Assembly: GCF_029784135.1 (NCBI RefSeq)
Contig: NC_073746.1
Span: 17,126,416 to 17,190,415 of the forward strand
Direction of reading: 5' to 3'
Source of the DNA: Toxorhynchites rutilus septentrionalis
Lineage: Eukaryota; Arthropoda; Insecta; Diptera; Culicidae
DNA length: 64,000 bases
Below are positions 9,973-20,552 of this stretch, piece by piece. The notes under the pieces are model-generated. The model ran no database searches, was not told the DNA's origin, and saw only the letters and a program-made list of their open reading frames with translations. Numbering within the stretch: position 1 is the stretch's first letter; every line of letters begins with the position of its first letter. A program made the position numbers and the translations under genes.

Positions 9973-11651
9973 ATGAAAACGGTCTCCGGTCTCCGGTCTA
10001 CGGAACTTTCTGCTGACTCGATCAGTGGAAAATGCAAACTATTTGCACGACAGCTCAAACGCGCTTTCAACGGTTCTACAGCTCAACCTGAACAGGTGAG
10101 ATTAGCTGTCCAGAATGCTCCTCGGGATGTATATAGCGTTGAAATGTTCGAAATATCTGAACAGAATGTAGTCAAAGCAATTCAAAGGCTTAAATTCTCG
10201 TATGCTCCAGGCCCGGATGGAATATCACCTGCAGTGTTGAAAAAATGCAGTTCTGTACTGGCCTCTCCGTTGACCAAACTTTTTAATCGATCACTGCAGC
10301 AACGTGTGTTTCCCTCGAGCTGGAAAAAATCGTACCTATACCCCATCCACAAGAAAGGAGATACACGAGATGCTAAAAATTATCGCGGCATTACTTCTCT
10401 TTGCGCCTGCTCGAAACTGTTTGAGATCATTATAAATGAATCGCTTTTTGCCAGTTGCAAGCAGTACATCTCAACGAATCAGCATGGTTTCTACCCACAA
10501 AGATCCGTGGGCACCAATCTAGTTGAGTTCTCATCGCGTTGTATTCGCACCATGGATGCTGGTAACCAAGTGGATGCTGTCTACTTGGACTTGAAGGCAG
10601 CTTTTGACCGGGTTGATCATCAAATCCTTCTCGAAAAACTAGCGAAATGTGGCGTTTTGGGTTGTTTTGTCGAGTGGTTCGAGTCATACCTGAAGAATCG
10701 AGCTTTGTGTGTGAGAATAGGGTCACATGAGTACGAGTCGTTCACAAACATATCTGGAGTGCCTCAGGGGAGCAATTTAGGTCCCTTACTTTTCGAATTG
10801 TTTATGAACGACGTGCCATTTATCCTGCCACGTGGAACGAGACTCTTCTATGCTGATGATTCTAAGGTCTACGTTATTGTCGAAGACATAAATGATTGTC
10901 ATCATCTTCAAGGCTTGCTGAACATTTTTGAGACGTGGTGTGTACGAAATTGTATGACGTTGAGCGTCGAGAAATGCCAAGTTATATCGTTCACCAGAAA
11001 GCGGAATCCCATCAATTTCTCCTACATGTTATCCGGCAAAGCCATCGAGCGGGTTCAACGAGTTCGCGACTTGGGTGTAATGCTTGTCAAGGAGTTCACT
11101 TTCATCTGCCACTACAACGACATCATCTCAAGGGCAAACAAGCAGCTCGGTTTTGTTTTGAAGGTCACCAATGGATTTAAGGACCCGCTTAGCTTGAAAT
11201 CTCTATACTGTGCGCTGGTTCGTTCTATCCTGGAATTTGCTTCTGTTGTATGGTGCTCCCCAGCATTTGGAAAGCGCGCATTGAATCTGTACAAAGACAG
11301 TTCGTACGTCGTGCTTTGAGGAATCTTCCATGGCTGAACCCAAGGGAATTGCCTCCTTACGAGGAACGCTGTAACCTGCTGCGAATTGATACTCTGGAAA
11401 ACAGGCGATCTGCAGCACAAGCCATGTTTGTTGCGAAGCTGCTGAGGAACGAGATTGACTCCCCTTTCTTGCTAGCTAATCTAAATATTTATGTTCCAGA
11501 ACGTACCCTACGTCATCGTGATTTCCTTAGGCTCGATTTCCGGAATAGTTTGTATGGCATGATCCGTTGGAGTTTATGTCTGCTACGTTCAATAGGATTT
11601 TTCACATCTTCGACTTTAATCTCGCTAGCAATGCGCTTCGGATTAGATTAA
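9973..11651 (+). pseudogene. Reverse transcriptase, frameshifted
   Basis: RT motifs in order: APGPDGISPAVLKK (codons about 77-90), WKKSYLYPIHKKGD, motif A VYLDLKAAFDRVDHQ (about 198-212), motif B SGVPQGSNLGPLLFELF (about 260-276), and catalytic FYADDSKVY (about 291-299). The C-terminal domain continues from about 11250 in another frame, with VQRQFVRRALRNLPW, so a frameshift lies near 11250-11300. The N-terminal endonuclease is absent. It is a dead copy of an element that would reverse-transcribe its own RNA. Confidence 0.8.
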
Positions 11652-11787
11652 ATGATTATTTTAGAATAAGTTGACACTCGCAATGCTTGTATTTGATACA
11701 GACTTGATTAGGTCCATTAGGAAAATTTGATGTCAGATGGATTAAATAAAATAAAATAAATAAATAAAATAAATAAATAAATAAATG
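9973..11787 (+). mobile_element. CR1/Jockey-type non-LTR retrotransposon, 5'-truncated
   Basis: The element consists of a reverse transcriptase frame (9973-11319), a frameshifted C-terminal part (11250-11651) and a 3' UTR ending in AAATA/AAAT tandem units (11742-11787). The endonuclease half is missing. The exact 5' junction and target duplication could not be set. Confidence 0.75.
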
Positions 11788-14502
11788 AATTGTTTCAGAT
11801 TTTTGCTATCACTACAACTCTTCAAGCCCGTTTGAAGTTTGGAGTTTTGAATGAGTTAAATTTACGGATTTCTGTACAGTTACAAAATTTATTTCAAAAG
11901 CAATTGTTTCAAAGCCCTACGTCAAGTTCCCGTCCGTGTCCGTGTCTCTAGGCACAGAGTTGTCTACTTTTTATTTGGTTCCAATTCATTCATGAACCGC
12001 TAGTGCCTTCTCCGTATTTAGTATTTCCGAATTACGTTAGATAGCAGAGTATTTCACTTTATTCTGGAAGCCACCTTACGTTTCGACTCTTTTTTGATAC
12101 CCGAGTCGGTAACATATGAGAACTCGACTTCAAATCTCACCTAGTGTCAAACTATAGTCACGTCATTCGCCCTCGGGGACACCGTAACTTGAGTCATCTC
12201 ACGTCATTCGCCGCGCGGAATAAAGGGGATTATCTGAAAATTATGCGACGTTTGCTTATGGTCAAATCGCCTACAATGATGGCGAAATAACTGATGGACC
12301 TTGCACCAGGACACAAAACTCAGAAGAACAGCGACATGTGGCTATTTAATAAACAAACCACCGATTTATTTTCTATTTTCTACTTTTGATTTATTTACAG
12401 ATTTGTATTACCTCCAGTTTGTTGTTCTTCCGCAAAGGAAAACACTAAGCCACAGAACAACAAGTCAGGTTCAAAGTACAGCGTTAGTTTCCAGTTTGTA
12501 TTTTCCATTGATATCGTGTGGATTCGCGCTCTGCATGTCAATTTGTGGACGTTATCACTGGAAATCAGTCCTCCCTCATGGGCAAATCGAATATCTTATC
12601 GCGTATGACTTTGGGGTAACGATTAACAGCGCTTCTGTTCAACCGATAATCCGTTAGCAAATTGGGAAATAATCCTTGCACACATAGATTTCAAATTTTA
12701 AAACCAACCGCCACGGGCATTGGAGCCCTTCGCATTCACGTGTGCAGCGAGGGCCAACCTGATTATTCCCGAGCGCGCGCGTGTTCTGCCACCTTTCGGG
12801 CTGTTATCATCGTGCGGAGCGCGGTTTTAATCGCGTTCTGATTTACGTCAGCGCTGCCTGTGGGTGTACTTTGACCGCACTGAACTCTTGTTTGTTTATT
12901 GTTTCACCCGATTCCGTCCGAACGTTGATGACTACCCACTTCGACTTCGACTGTGGCGAAAGAAGGGGGGCTCTTATCATTGGCAAGCCGAGCGTGTCAT
13001 TTCAAACTGCGTTTTGATGAGTGTTTTTATTTTAATGGGAACAGCACTGCTTCAACTCGATTCGAGCATTGTTTCAATCGTGGTCGTGGGTACTGGTCAA
13101 GTGCTGGGGAGCGATAAACGGTCACTCCACAGGGAGGGCTGCTTTACGCTGCCGATTAATCATTCGAAGAATTTTTGCACCACTGGCTGCGGACTCTGCA
13201 CAGACTTCAACGACCAAGTGGGTCATGTTTTGGGATTCGCACAAAAAGTAAACAGTTCCAAAGTACGAGTGTAGCGAGTGAGCTTTTTCGACTCTAGGAA
13301 GAGAATCCTCAGTACGGACATTCTCACGATGATAATGGTGGCGGTGATGGTTTTTTAATTCGTCTCATCTCGCTTGATGGTGCAAGAGTACAAGATTGTT
13401 TCGAAATGGACAAAAGTGCGCATCGCCGAAACAGATTAACATTTCTTCACTTATGGAGTAGAATGAATTTTTAAACTGATTGCGATTTCCTATCGAAATT
13501 TAATACCTCCTGAACTTCAATGGACTTGTTTTGCTTTGTATTTCTTAAATGGCACTAACGTTCTTAAAGGAACATCGCCGTCTCAACCTGCGGCGCTCAC
13601 CGTTCTCAAAGCAGCGAGGCAATAAAATTTCGAAATAACCTCTGGCTCTCTGCATTAATATGTACTGTTGATGGCTCGCTGTCTAGAGGGACAATGAAAT
13701 ATTCTGAAATAAAACGTTAAGCGTTGTTAAGCGTACAAAAATGTCGAGTTTTATTCCAAATAAAAAGCATTTGCGCTATTTATATTTTTTTTTCATTCAA
13801 GCGCTCGGTATCATCTGCTTGGCATTATGCTATTTCGAGAGACCAAAGCGCGAAGAAATCCCACCTCCCTGGAGCAGGGCGAAAGCTCAATCGCCAAAAT
13901 TGTTCGGCCAATGAGTGTCTGTTCGCGCAGCACTTACTTTCGTGGCTTTGAGTTTAAATAAAAAAAAACCATATCGGTAAAATGTTTATACTATACTTTT
14001 TATTAATTTATAGAGCGGATGGTTTGTAGTGCAGCTTTTTGCGAAACCCATATAATATGACTTTGGCATGTGTTATTGTTGTCAATTCATCTTCAAAATA
14101 AATAAAGTATTGCTAGATCATGTAAAAGTAGTCTACAAACTAAGTTTGATTTTCATTAAATAATTTCTACCCAAGTTGGGGTCAGAAAAGTCGCTTTGGG
14201 CGACAAACGTGTTAAGGATGGTCGGTCGAAGCAAGATGCATACAAGGGGATGCTTTGGGGAAATTGTCTTCGGCTGAGCTTGAGTTCTGAATCGCGAGAT
14301 ACCCTGCGTGTTATCTGAGGACTACAATGTTCTTCGACCATTTTACTCAGAACTGTCCAACATCGCGGAACCATTGTGCGTTTTGTTCGCGATCGTTAAT
14401 TATAAAAAAAAATTTTTTTGTATAACGTGGAGTCTTTACGATACTAAATTCGAATTGTTTCAGTGTGATCATTGTTCCTAGTAAGCAAAGAAACGCACAG
14501 TA
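11788..14502. other. Intergenic sequence, no gene identified
   Basis: Near 11916-11955 the sequence CCCTACGTCAAGTTCCCGTCCGTG resembles, in complement, the left terminus of element C (about 37381-37405), so a fragment of that family is likely. The 12.7-13.3 kb part is GC-richer and has overlapping open frames up to 136 codons with no recognisable domain. I treat these as chance frames. Confidence 0.4.
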
Positions 14503-14892
14503 AAAAAACAGGAAGTGGGTTATATCTATAGTATAAACGCAAGGGTGACGTAGGACTATCGTTGATTTAGAGATTATTTGTTCAAAGTTGAATCTAAATC
14601 CATTCTTCGAAAACGAGAACGTTACGTTGGAGACTCAAGGTTTTATGCATCCAATATTGGATACAAAAAACCTTGTTCTGAAGAATAATCTTCAGAAGCT
14701 TTCCTGCTAACTGCACTTGATTGACAAATCACAAAACCAAATGTATGTGGTCACAGTATTATATGGATAGAAAACATTAAAATAAACTCGCTTGAATGTA
14801 ATTTTCAATTCCAAGGGGCACTGGCAGATTATTTTTCAGCAACGATCACTTCTTTCCAGGTTTCTTCTCGATAACCAGCAAATGAAAAGAGC

Positions 14893-14926
14893 TGCGCGCG
14901 CGCGCGTGTGTGTGTGTGTGTGTGTG
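14893..14926. repeat. CG then TG dinucleotide repeat
   Basis: Alternating GC/CG followed by about ten TG units. It occupies the position of the CA repeat in element A. Confidence 0.9.
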
Positions 14927-15001
14927 GCGGCAGCTTCGATGTCTTCCCGGGGAACCGTTTTTCGATGCTGATACTCTCTTGATCACCTTCTCTTCTCCTT
15001 C

Positions 15002-15305
15002 GCACCAGCTGCAGGAAGTGTGAAGAAGCCACATCGCTATCTACCGGGAACTTTGCGTGAAATTCCTCGCTATCAGAAATCGACCGAATTGCTGATCCGC
15101 AAGCTACCTTTGCAGCATTTGGTTCGTGGAATTGCTCATGAATTCAAAACCGACTTGAGCTTCCAAAGTTCCGTGGTTATGACGCTGCAGGAGGCCTATT
15201 CGAAGATCCCAAATTGTGTGCTATCCACGCAAAACGCGTCACATCATGCCCAAGGACATTCAGCTGGCCCATCGTATCCGAGGAGAGCGTGCTATATTAG
15301 CTTAG
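15002..15305 (+). pseudogene. Histone H3 pseudogene inside element B
   Basis: Translation from 15002 follows core histone H3 from about residue 29: [10 protein letters not shown], then [13 protein letters not shown], then [10 protein letters not shown]. After a break it resumes in another frame with [10 protein letters not shown], and after a further break [16 protein letters not shown] close to the normal H3 C-terminus, with a stop a few codons later. Two residues are missing after PGT, about eight are missing before the LCAIHAK block, and a one-base loss follows RVT. There is no intron, as expected for a replication-dependent histone. The N-terminal tail (about residues 1-28) is absent. It cannot encode a working nucleosomal H3. 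Confidence 0.88.
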
Positions 15306-15317
15306 CATATAATCAAC

Positions 15318-15333
15318 GGCCCTTTTCAGGGCT
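15318..15333 (+). terminator. Histone mRNA 3' stem-loop after H3 pseudogene
   Basis: GGCCCTTTTCAGGGCT forms a 6-bp stem (one G-T pair) with a TTTC loop, the consensus shape of the stem-loop that ends replication-dependent histone mRNAs and binds SLBP. It lies about 15 bases after the H3 stop. Its integrity shows that the whole 3' end of a histone gene was acquired, not a polyadenylated cDNA. Confidence 0.85.
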
Positions 15334-16349
15334 CCAAATTTGATGGATTAGAGTTCAGAAACGTTTTTTACAGGCCGAACTGAAAGGAGCATTTAGCGAA
15401 AATCGTGGTGTCGATGATAATTCGATACTGATAGGTGCCATGAATATGGATTTGATAGTGAAGAATATGAAATACATGACATGATGTAGTGAATATTTCC
15501 CCATATCGAAGAAATCACTTTGATGAAACTACATTATAAAATTATTTGTGTACGAATGCCGCAATCGATAGTCGACTCTAATTTGTGCTGGGTAATTTCC
15601 TCGGAGGAATCGATTCCTCCTTTGAGCATTAATAATCTTTTTCTGGCAAAACGAAGTGGTATGAATCACATTATTCGAAAGATGAAATGAAGATGTTTTC
15701 TGCCAATTTCCTTCAACCTCCAAACATCTTTTTCTCCCGTTTGTCGATTTTGCGTTCGCTAATCCTTTCTCACAACACCCATTTCTCGTTTGAGAAATTG
15801 TTGAGTAAACGATGTTTGCCAGTGCGCGTAGAGCGGGAATTCCTAAAGATTCATTGCACCTCTAATAAATTGCCGGAAGACTTGGTCTTACGTTGATCGC
15901 ACTTGATTGAAAAATCCAAAACGAAATGTATTCGGTCGCATCATTATATGAGTAGGAAGCAAATAATCGCTCGAAAATTACATGATTTTCGCGATGTGAA
16001 AACGTTTTCCGTTTTTCATGTTATGCATCCAATATTGGATATGACAATTTTCTACTAATGGGGAGAAATAATATTCAGAAGCTTTCCTGTTAATTGAGAT
16101 TGATTGAAAAATCACAAAACCAAATGTATTTGGTTGCAGTGTTGTATGGATAGAAAGCGTGTATGTGTGTGTGGCGGCTGCTCCGATGTTTTAAGCGGAA
16201 CCGTGGCATCACTCTCCTCCTGATGGATTCCCTTCTGTCCTAAGGTGCACAAACAGGCTCTTGGTACACCGTTCATCAGCGCTTTCATGATAAACGAAGT
16301 TAGCTTCATCACAACAGCCACAACATGCTCCAATCGCTGTTCAATTATA

Positions 16350-16385
16350 ACTGAGTAGGTTTACGAGCGGCGCTCGTTTATATAC
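16350..16385 (-). promoter_or_regulatory. TATA/initiator core promoter in element B
   Basis: On the minus strand TATATAAAC (16376-16384) is followed about 25-30 bases downstream by TACTCAGTTATAATTG. It is the counterpart of 5366-5402 and 38979-39014. Confidence 0.45.
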
Positions 16386-16636
16386 CGATTAGTGACTTCA
16401 ATAGCCTGTTTTGAAAGCAATTTTAAGGCTATTGAAACAAGTTTTTGGATGAAAAAGTAACAAGTATATAACGCGTAGACATTTTATCTTTCGAATGAAG
16501 TATTTATCATACCATTTCGTTCAGTTGTTTAAGAGCTATTAACGCTCAAAATCTCGGTCTCCGGCGTAACGCTTTCGTTTTCGAAACATTGATTTTACAC
16601 CCCGGTATAGAAATGAAAGACGTAGTCCTACGTCAA

Positions 16637-17033
16637 TAACGAGCAACTAAGCGACTACTACAGGTACGAATATTGTATGATTCAGGGACATTTTTCTAAA
16701 TGTTAAAAAATTGCAAAAATTGGGAAATTCCTCTTGGCGAAACCCTGCTAACCAAAACGCGTCTGAGGCAATCGAACACGGCGAAAAGGCTGCACCGTTA
16801 CCATTGCGCCTTCAACGGACTCGCTGGAAGCTACCAACCGGCGGAGAATCCGCTGAGAAGAAGCAGAAGGAGTCGGTGTGGAAATTTGTGTCCTCACCGC
16901 TCTCCCCAGGTACCATGTAGTGTGTAGTTAATTGTCCATGTGCACATGTGATGTCCCCTTAGTTTAAGAAAAGTAAATGTACAAATAAATTGTATAAATG
17001 TAAACCGTAGTCTACCCATATGCCGAAATGTAG
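16637..17033 (+). other. Short stretch with a possible terminal-exon remnant
   Basis: A 69-codon frame (16711-16920) ends with KKQKESVWKFVSSPLSPGTM and a stop. AATAAA-like signals (ACAAATAAAT near 16981) follow. It could be the tail of a retrocopied gene, but I do not recognise it. The 15-mer GCAATCGAACACGGC occurs here and again near 17970. Confidence 0.25.
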
Positions 17034-17035
17034 TA

Positions 17036-17413
17036 CAGTAATCGTTCGCCAACTGGTTTAACTGGTCTGCTTTTTAACTGGGCGAACGTTAACTGGTCCT
17101 TGGACCAGTTAAAAAGCAGAATTTCGTAAACAATCGACGCCATATTCAAATGGAAGATTTGCTGTGAGGGACATTCGAATGTAATTTGAAATGTTATGAA
17201 AATTGACATTATTTTCGCATGACAAAAACATTGATTAAATTACAGAAAAATAATTTCCTCAAATTATATTTTCTCAATGCGAAACTTCCTTTGGAATCCA
17301 TTTGTTTATCTAATTTCATGATCAACGCGAATCAAACAATTCATTGAAGTTCCCCTCGATTTTATTTGACGTTTAACATGCCAGACCAGTTGAAACGAGA
17401 ATGCCGATAACTG
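17036..17413. mobile_element. MITE of Tc1/mariner type
   Basis: Inverted ends CAGTAATCG (left) and CGATAACTG (right), extending imperfectly to include CCAACTGG / CCAGTTG, are each flanked by TA. The length is 378 bp with no coding capacity. An internal 15-bp inverted pair (17067-17081 with 17105-17119) makes a strong hairpin. Confidence 0.55.
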
Positions 17414-17582
17414 TACTGTACTGTCTAGGAGTAAAAGTCGTACATGTGATCCTTCAAACATTCAATTTATTTTTTATTAAGGTTTCACGTTATCTATGAT
17501 TCGTAGTTGATGTTCGGAGTTTTTTGTGTTTCGCCTATGTTTCCCAGAGGGCCGTGCCAGTCTGGTAATTTGTTAGAGTTAC

Positions 17583-17765
17583 TTTTTTTTTATAAATTCG
17601 TTTATTTTTACAGGCTCAGTTACATAAGTTTAAAGGAGCCGAAATCTTAAATATATTTTTAAAACTATATATATGAACAATTTTCTTAAATCTATGGTTA
17701 GTAATGTGGGAAACCGATTACTCGTGGTGGACTCGAGATTAAAAGGGTGACATTTTCTCAGGAAA
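17583..17765 (-). mobile_element. I-like retrotransposon 3' tail fragment
   Basis: A T-run at 17583-17590 followed by GGCTCAGTTACATAAG and GATTACTCG-type sequence matches the 3' UTR of the I-like copy starting at 39499. Only the terminal ~180 bp is present, a severely 5'-truncated copy. From 17766 to 18120 I see nothing recognisable. Confidence 0.65.
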
Positions 17766-18120
17766 AGGAATGAGTTACGTTGCCTGTCATGAGAAAACCC
17801 TGTAGAGGTTTTCCGTCGATCTTAGGGTGATTCTCAAGTGTTTGGTGATATTTTTGGAGCTTCCTGCGGGCGTCTTCTGTCAGCATTCGCTGACTGGAAT
17901 TTATACAGCTCGACCGTTCTCCGATCCTTATAAAAGGACACAATTTAGGTCTGCGTGTCAGGCCTCTAGCTGGGCAATCGAACACGGCAATTGGTCCACG
18001 AAAGAGGTGGCGCTTAAGCAAATCGCTCGAGAAAGGACGGGTGGGGAGGCTAAACCTTTAGCCTTCTTCGAGCTGGCCGAAGGTTCCTCTGAAAACCCGG
18101 TCCGCTACAAGATGACCTGA

Positions 18121-18310
18121 ATGGGCCAGAACACCGCCCAAGCCATGAGAGACCCAATAAAAACAATTGAAACGTTATGGCAAACGCAAACGTATCCACC
18201 GTATTCTCCAGATCTGATCCCGCCAGATTATTGCTTCAATGGGATATACACTTGCAGCATAGCACTTTACCGAATAATGGGTCGACGTATATTTGATGAC
18301 GGGAACATAA
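18121..18310 (+). pseudogene. mariner transposase C-terminal remnant
   Basis: The translated segment contains YPPYSPDLIPPDYCF, which matches the mariner transposase block around the third catalytic aspartate (YSPDLAPSDYHLF in the family). Around it are ETLWQTQTYP upstream and MGRRIFDD downstream. No inverted repeats or N-terminal domains remain. Confidence 0.65.
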
Positions 18311-19059
18311 CCGTAGAGGCGTAGGACTACACTAAGGGCTGTCAATTGGAATAAAATATCGAATATCTAAGTAGTTTTTCTGTATCTCTTTGCAAAGTTA
18401 CATCTCCAACATCCCCAAAAACAGAGCGCACCTTTCGCAGAACGGCAACAGAAAATCCGTTCAGGGCACTATAGCATTCGCAGTGGAACGGATTCTCACC
18501 TTCGGTTTTCAAGCGATGAACACAGATCAAAACTATTGGACAATTTCTTCTTCCTATCCGGTTTGCAATGTGTTGTGGTTTAAGCCACTTTTAATCCGGA
18601 AAGAATACACGAACTCGTGATAATTGAATGATGGGTCGGAATGATGGTAATGCAAATTACTGGCACATATACGCAAACGTGGAGACGATATCTGTTATAT
18701 ACGGTAGTGTCGACTGGGGTATGCAGGGGGTGCGGACCGCCCCCGGGTACACGATTTTTGCGGTGCAGGAACACCCCTACATTAACAAATATCTCACCAT
18801 TCGGCACACACCATATACAGATAGCGAAGGAGAGGGTGTAGCAATCACTTCCGCCCCGGGTACGAAAGCACTCGACGCCACTGGTTATATGTATTCTATA
18901 CGCATATAGAGCCGTATAAAAGGATATACGATGCTTTTCACACTGATATGCGATTCGCGTTTTTGAATTTTATATTTTAGAATTTTGGCATAAATAATAT
19001 ACAAATAATCAATCCGTCATTAGTTTTTCGAAGAGCACGAATTTATTTACGTTGTTAAA
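18311..19059. other. Possible fragment of the palindrome-ended family (G) and unidentified repeat
   Basis: ACATAACCGTAGAGGCGTAGGACTACAC near 18304-18332 closely resembles the left terminus of element D (41440-41466). The following sequence shares short blocks with 53840-54010 (GCAACAGAAA, AATTTCTTCTTCC). No right end is found. The 18700-18870 segment is GC-rich with overlapping chance frames. Confidence 0.35.
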
Positions 19060-20296
19060 TGACAGATGGCACTTCATCGAACTTTCAAGCACACATGCGC
19101 CAATAACCTTAATTCAGCGAAAGCTATGCGTGTTCCCGGCGAACTAGAAGACTTTATGAATAAACATAATGAATTATTGAAGTTCTACATATCATACGTG
19201 CTCGGATTGCAAGGTGACAACCACGTTATTATCATTAATGAAACACCGACTGGAGAACACATGTATACATTCAATGCTTATGTTGTTGAAAACATGGCTG
19301 GAGTCATGGTAGGCGAATGCACAGCGACGCGAGAAACTATGATCCGAAGGAGAAACAGAAGAAACAATAATCTGGAGTTCATTATTGATATAAACCGTTC
19401 AGACCGCTCTCTCCATCTTCTTCTTCAATGGTACTATCGTTCCTAATGTTCCTAACGTTCACCATTTCAACGTAGAATTATATGCGAACGATAAAAAGGT
19501 AAAGAGCAAACGACTGCGATTCTAAACAATCAGAAGTGGTGTGAGGAAAAATACATTCATTTGCGAGACGCTATCATGAACAACGCCGACACAGCCTTTT
19601 CTATTGCCAGGCCTTAACGCATGCATTGCCATGATATTACAGCACGTGAGTAAATACACAAAAAATGAATGAAATGAAGAATTAACTTCATTGCAACATT
19701 AGACGTATTCGGTACCAGACCTTGCTGGGTGTATTCGATTGGATGGCAAAAGCGAGGATTACCTCATATGCACATTTTTATTTTGGGTAGTCGACAAAAT
19801 ACGCCCTGAGGAAATCGATAGTGTATTTTCTTCAAAAATTTCAGATACGTCCATTGATCAACTATTCACCCGTATTCTGAAATCCGATCGAGTGTCAAAA
19901 TTACCCGAATCGATTGCAAATTCTGTCATCCGTTCGACTTCCACTTGAAACGCAATGCCATATAGACGTCATTGAGCTTCGTGTTTCATTTCTGTGAAGC
20001 TTAAATGGTTATGAATTTTCGAGTGAAATAAACACGCTTTTAAAACATAAATTATGAAGGAAGTTTGGGACATCAAATTAACGAAAGGAATGGTTTGTTT
20101 TTTTTTAAACTTTTATCAGTAATAATCACTTTATTCCTCGGTATGTCAAACACAAGAGTCACGAACATTTCACGTATGTGTAGATCGTTAAAACATTTAA
20201 ACACACTTACAATGCATTAGTTATTTACCATTTAACAATCAACATATTCACTTCAAATAATTTTTATGTAAGAAAAACGTTTGTCGAGTCAGCTAG
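19060..20296 (+). mobile_element. Decayed autonomous Helitron
   Basis: Broken pieces of a Helitron Rep/helicase protein are followed by a Helitron-type 3' terminus, ACGTTTGTCGAGTCAGCTAG then T (20277-20297). This compares with GACGAAGTTTGCCGGGTCAGCTAG at the end of the non-autonomous copy at 53665. The 5' terminus is not found. Confidence 0.6.
19066..19948 (+). pseudogene. Helitron Rep/helicase N-terminal remnant
   Basis: The 126-codon piece (19066-19446) contains GEHMYTFNAYVVENMAGVMVGE and NNNLEFIIDINRS, matching the Helitron_like_N domain. Next come EKYIHLRDAIMNNADT (about 19548-19595) and, after a frame change, VDKIRPEEIDSVFSSKISD (from about 19789). This is the order found in intact Helitron proteins. 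Stops and frame breaks separate the parts, and the Rep HUH motif and the helicase motifs are not visible. It is an inactive copy of a rolling-circle transposon protein. Confidence 0.7.
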
Positions 20297-20382
20297 TTAT
20301 TAATACAAATTAAAATTTACTTTCTACTAAAATATTAATGGTTGTTTCTGATGATATACTTGATATGATATACGCGGAACAG

Positions 20383-20552
20383 TAGCCTTGAAGTTTCCGC
20401 AGTCTGCAGACTTTTTATCGTCCAATAGTTTGATCGGCCTGTTGATCAATACAGAGAGGTATGCATACGCGCACAATGCATCGATTCAGTTCGTTCGGTG
20501 TTTGCACTAGCCTATCGGCCGATGAAAAGTTTTCAGTCTGCGGAGGCTATTA
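20383..20552. repeat. Short inverted-repeat element
   Basis: AGTAGCCTTGAAGTTTCCGCAGTCTG at the left (key part CCGCAGTCTG) pairs with CAGTCTGCGGAGGCTATT at the right. About 170 bp in all with no coding capacity. It may be a MITE. Confidence 0.4.

Larger units (their letters stand above)
14503..16636 (-). mobile_element. Palindrome-ended element B with captured histone H3
   Basis: The element is inverted relative to A. The end at 14503-14555 (AGGAAGTGGGTTATAT then GTGACGTAGGACTATCG) matches the complement of the right end of A. The end at 16619-16634 is GACGTAGTCCTACGTC. The outer sequence agrees between A and B and stops at the same point on each side, which defines the element. Inside are the TATA/initiator core (minus strand), a CG/TG microsatellite and a histone H3 pseudogene absent from A. 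No transposase is present. Confidence 0.65.

Noticed and set aside
12301..13274. Overlapping open frames of 78-136 codons as possible genes
   Set aside because: No domain, no consistent codon pattern, and frames overlap on the same strand. They are probably chance in a GC-richer stretch.
14156..14374. Minus-strand 72-codon frame as a gene fragment
   Set aside because: No similarity recognised and no supporting context.
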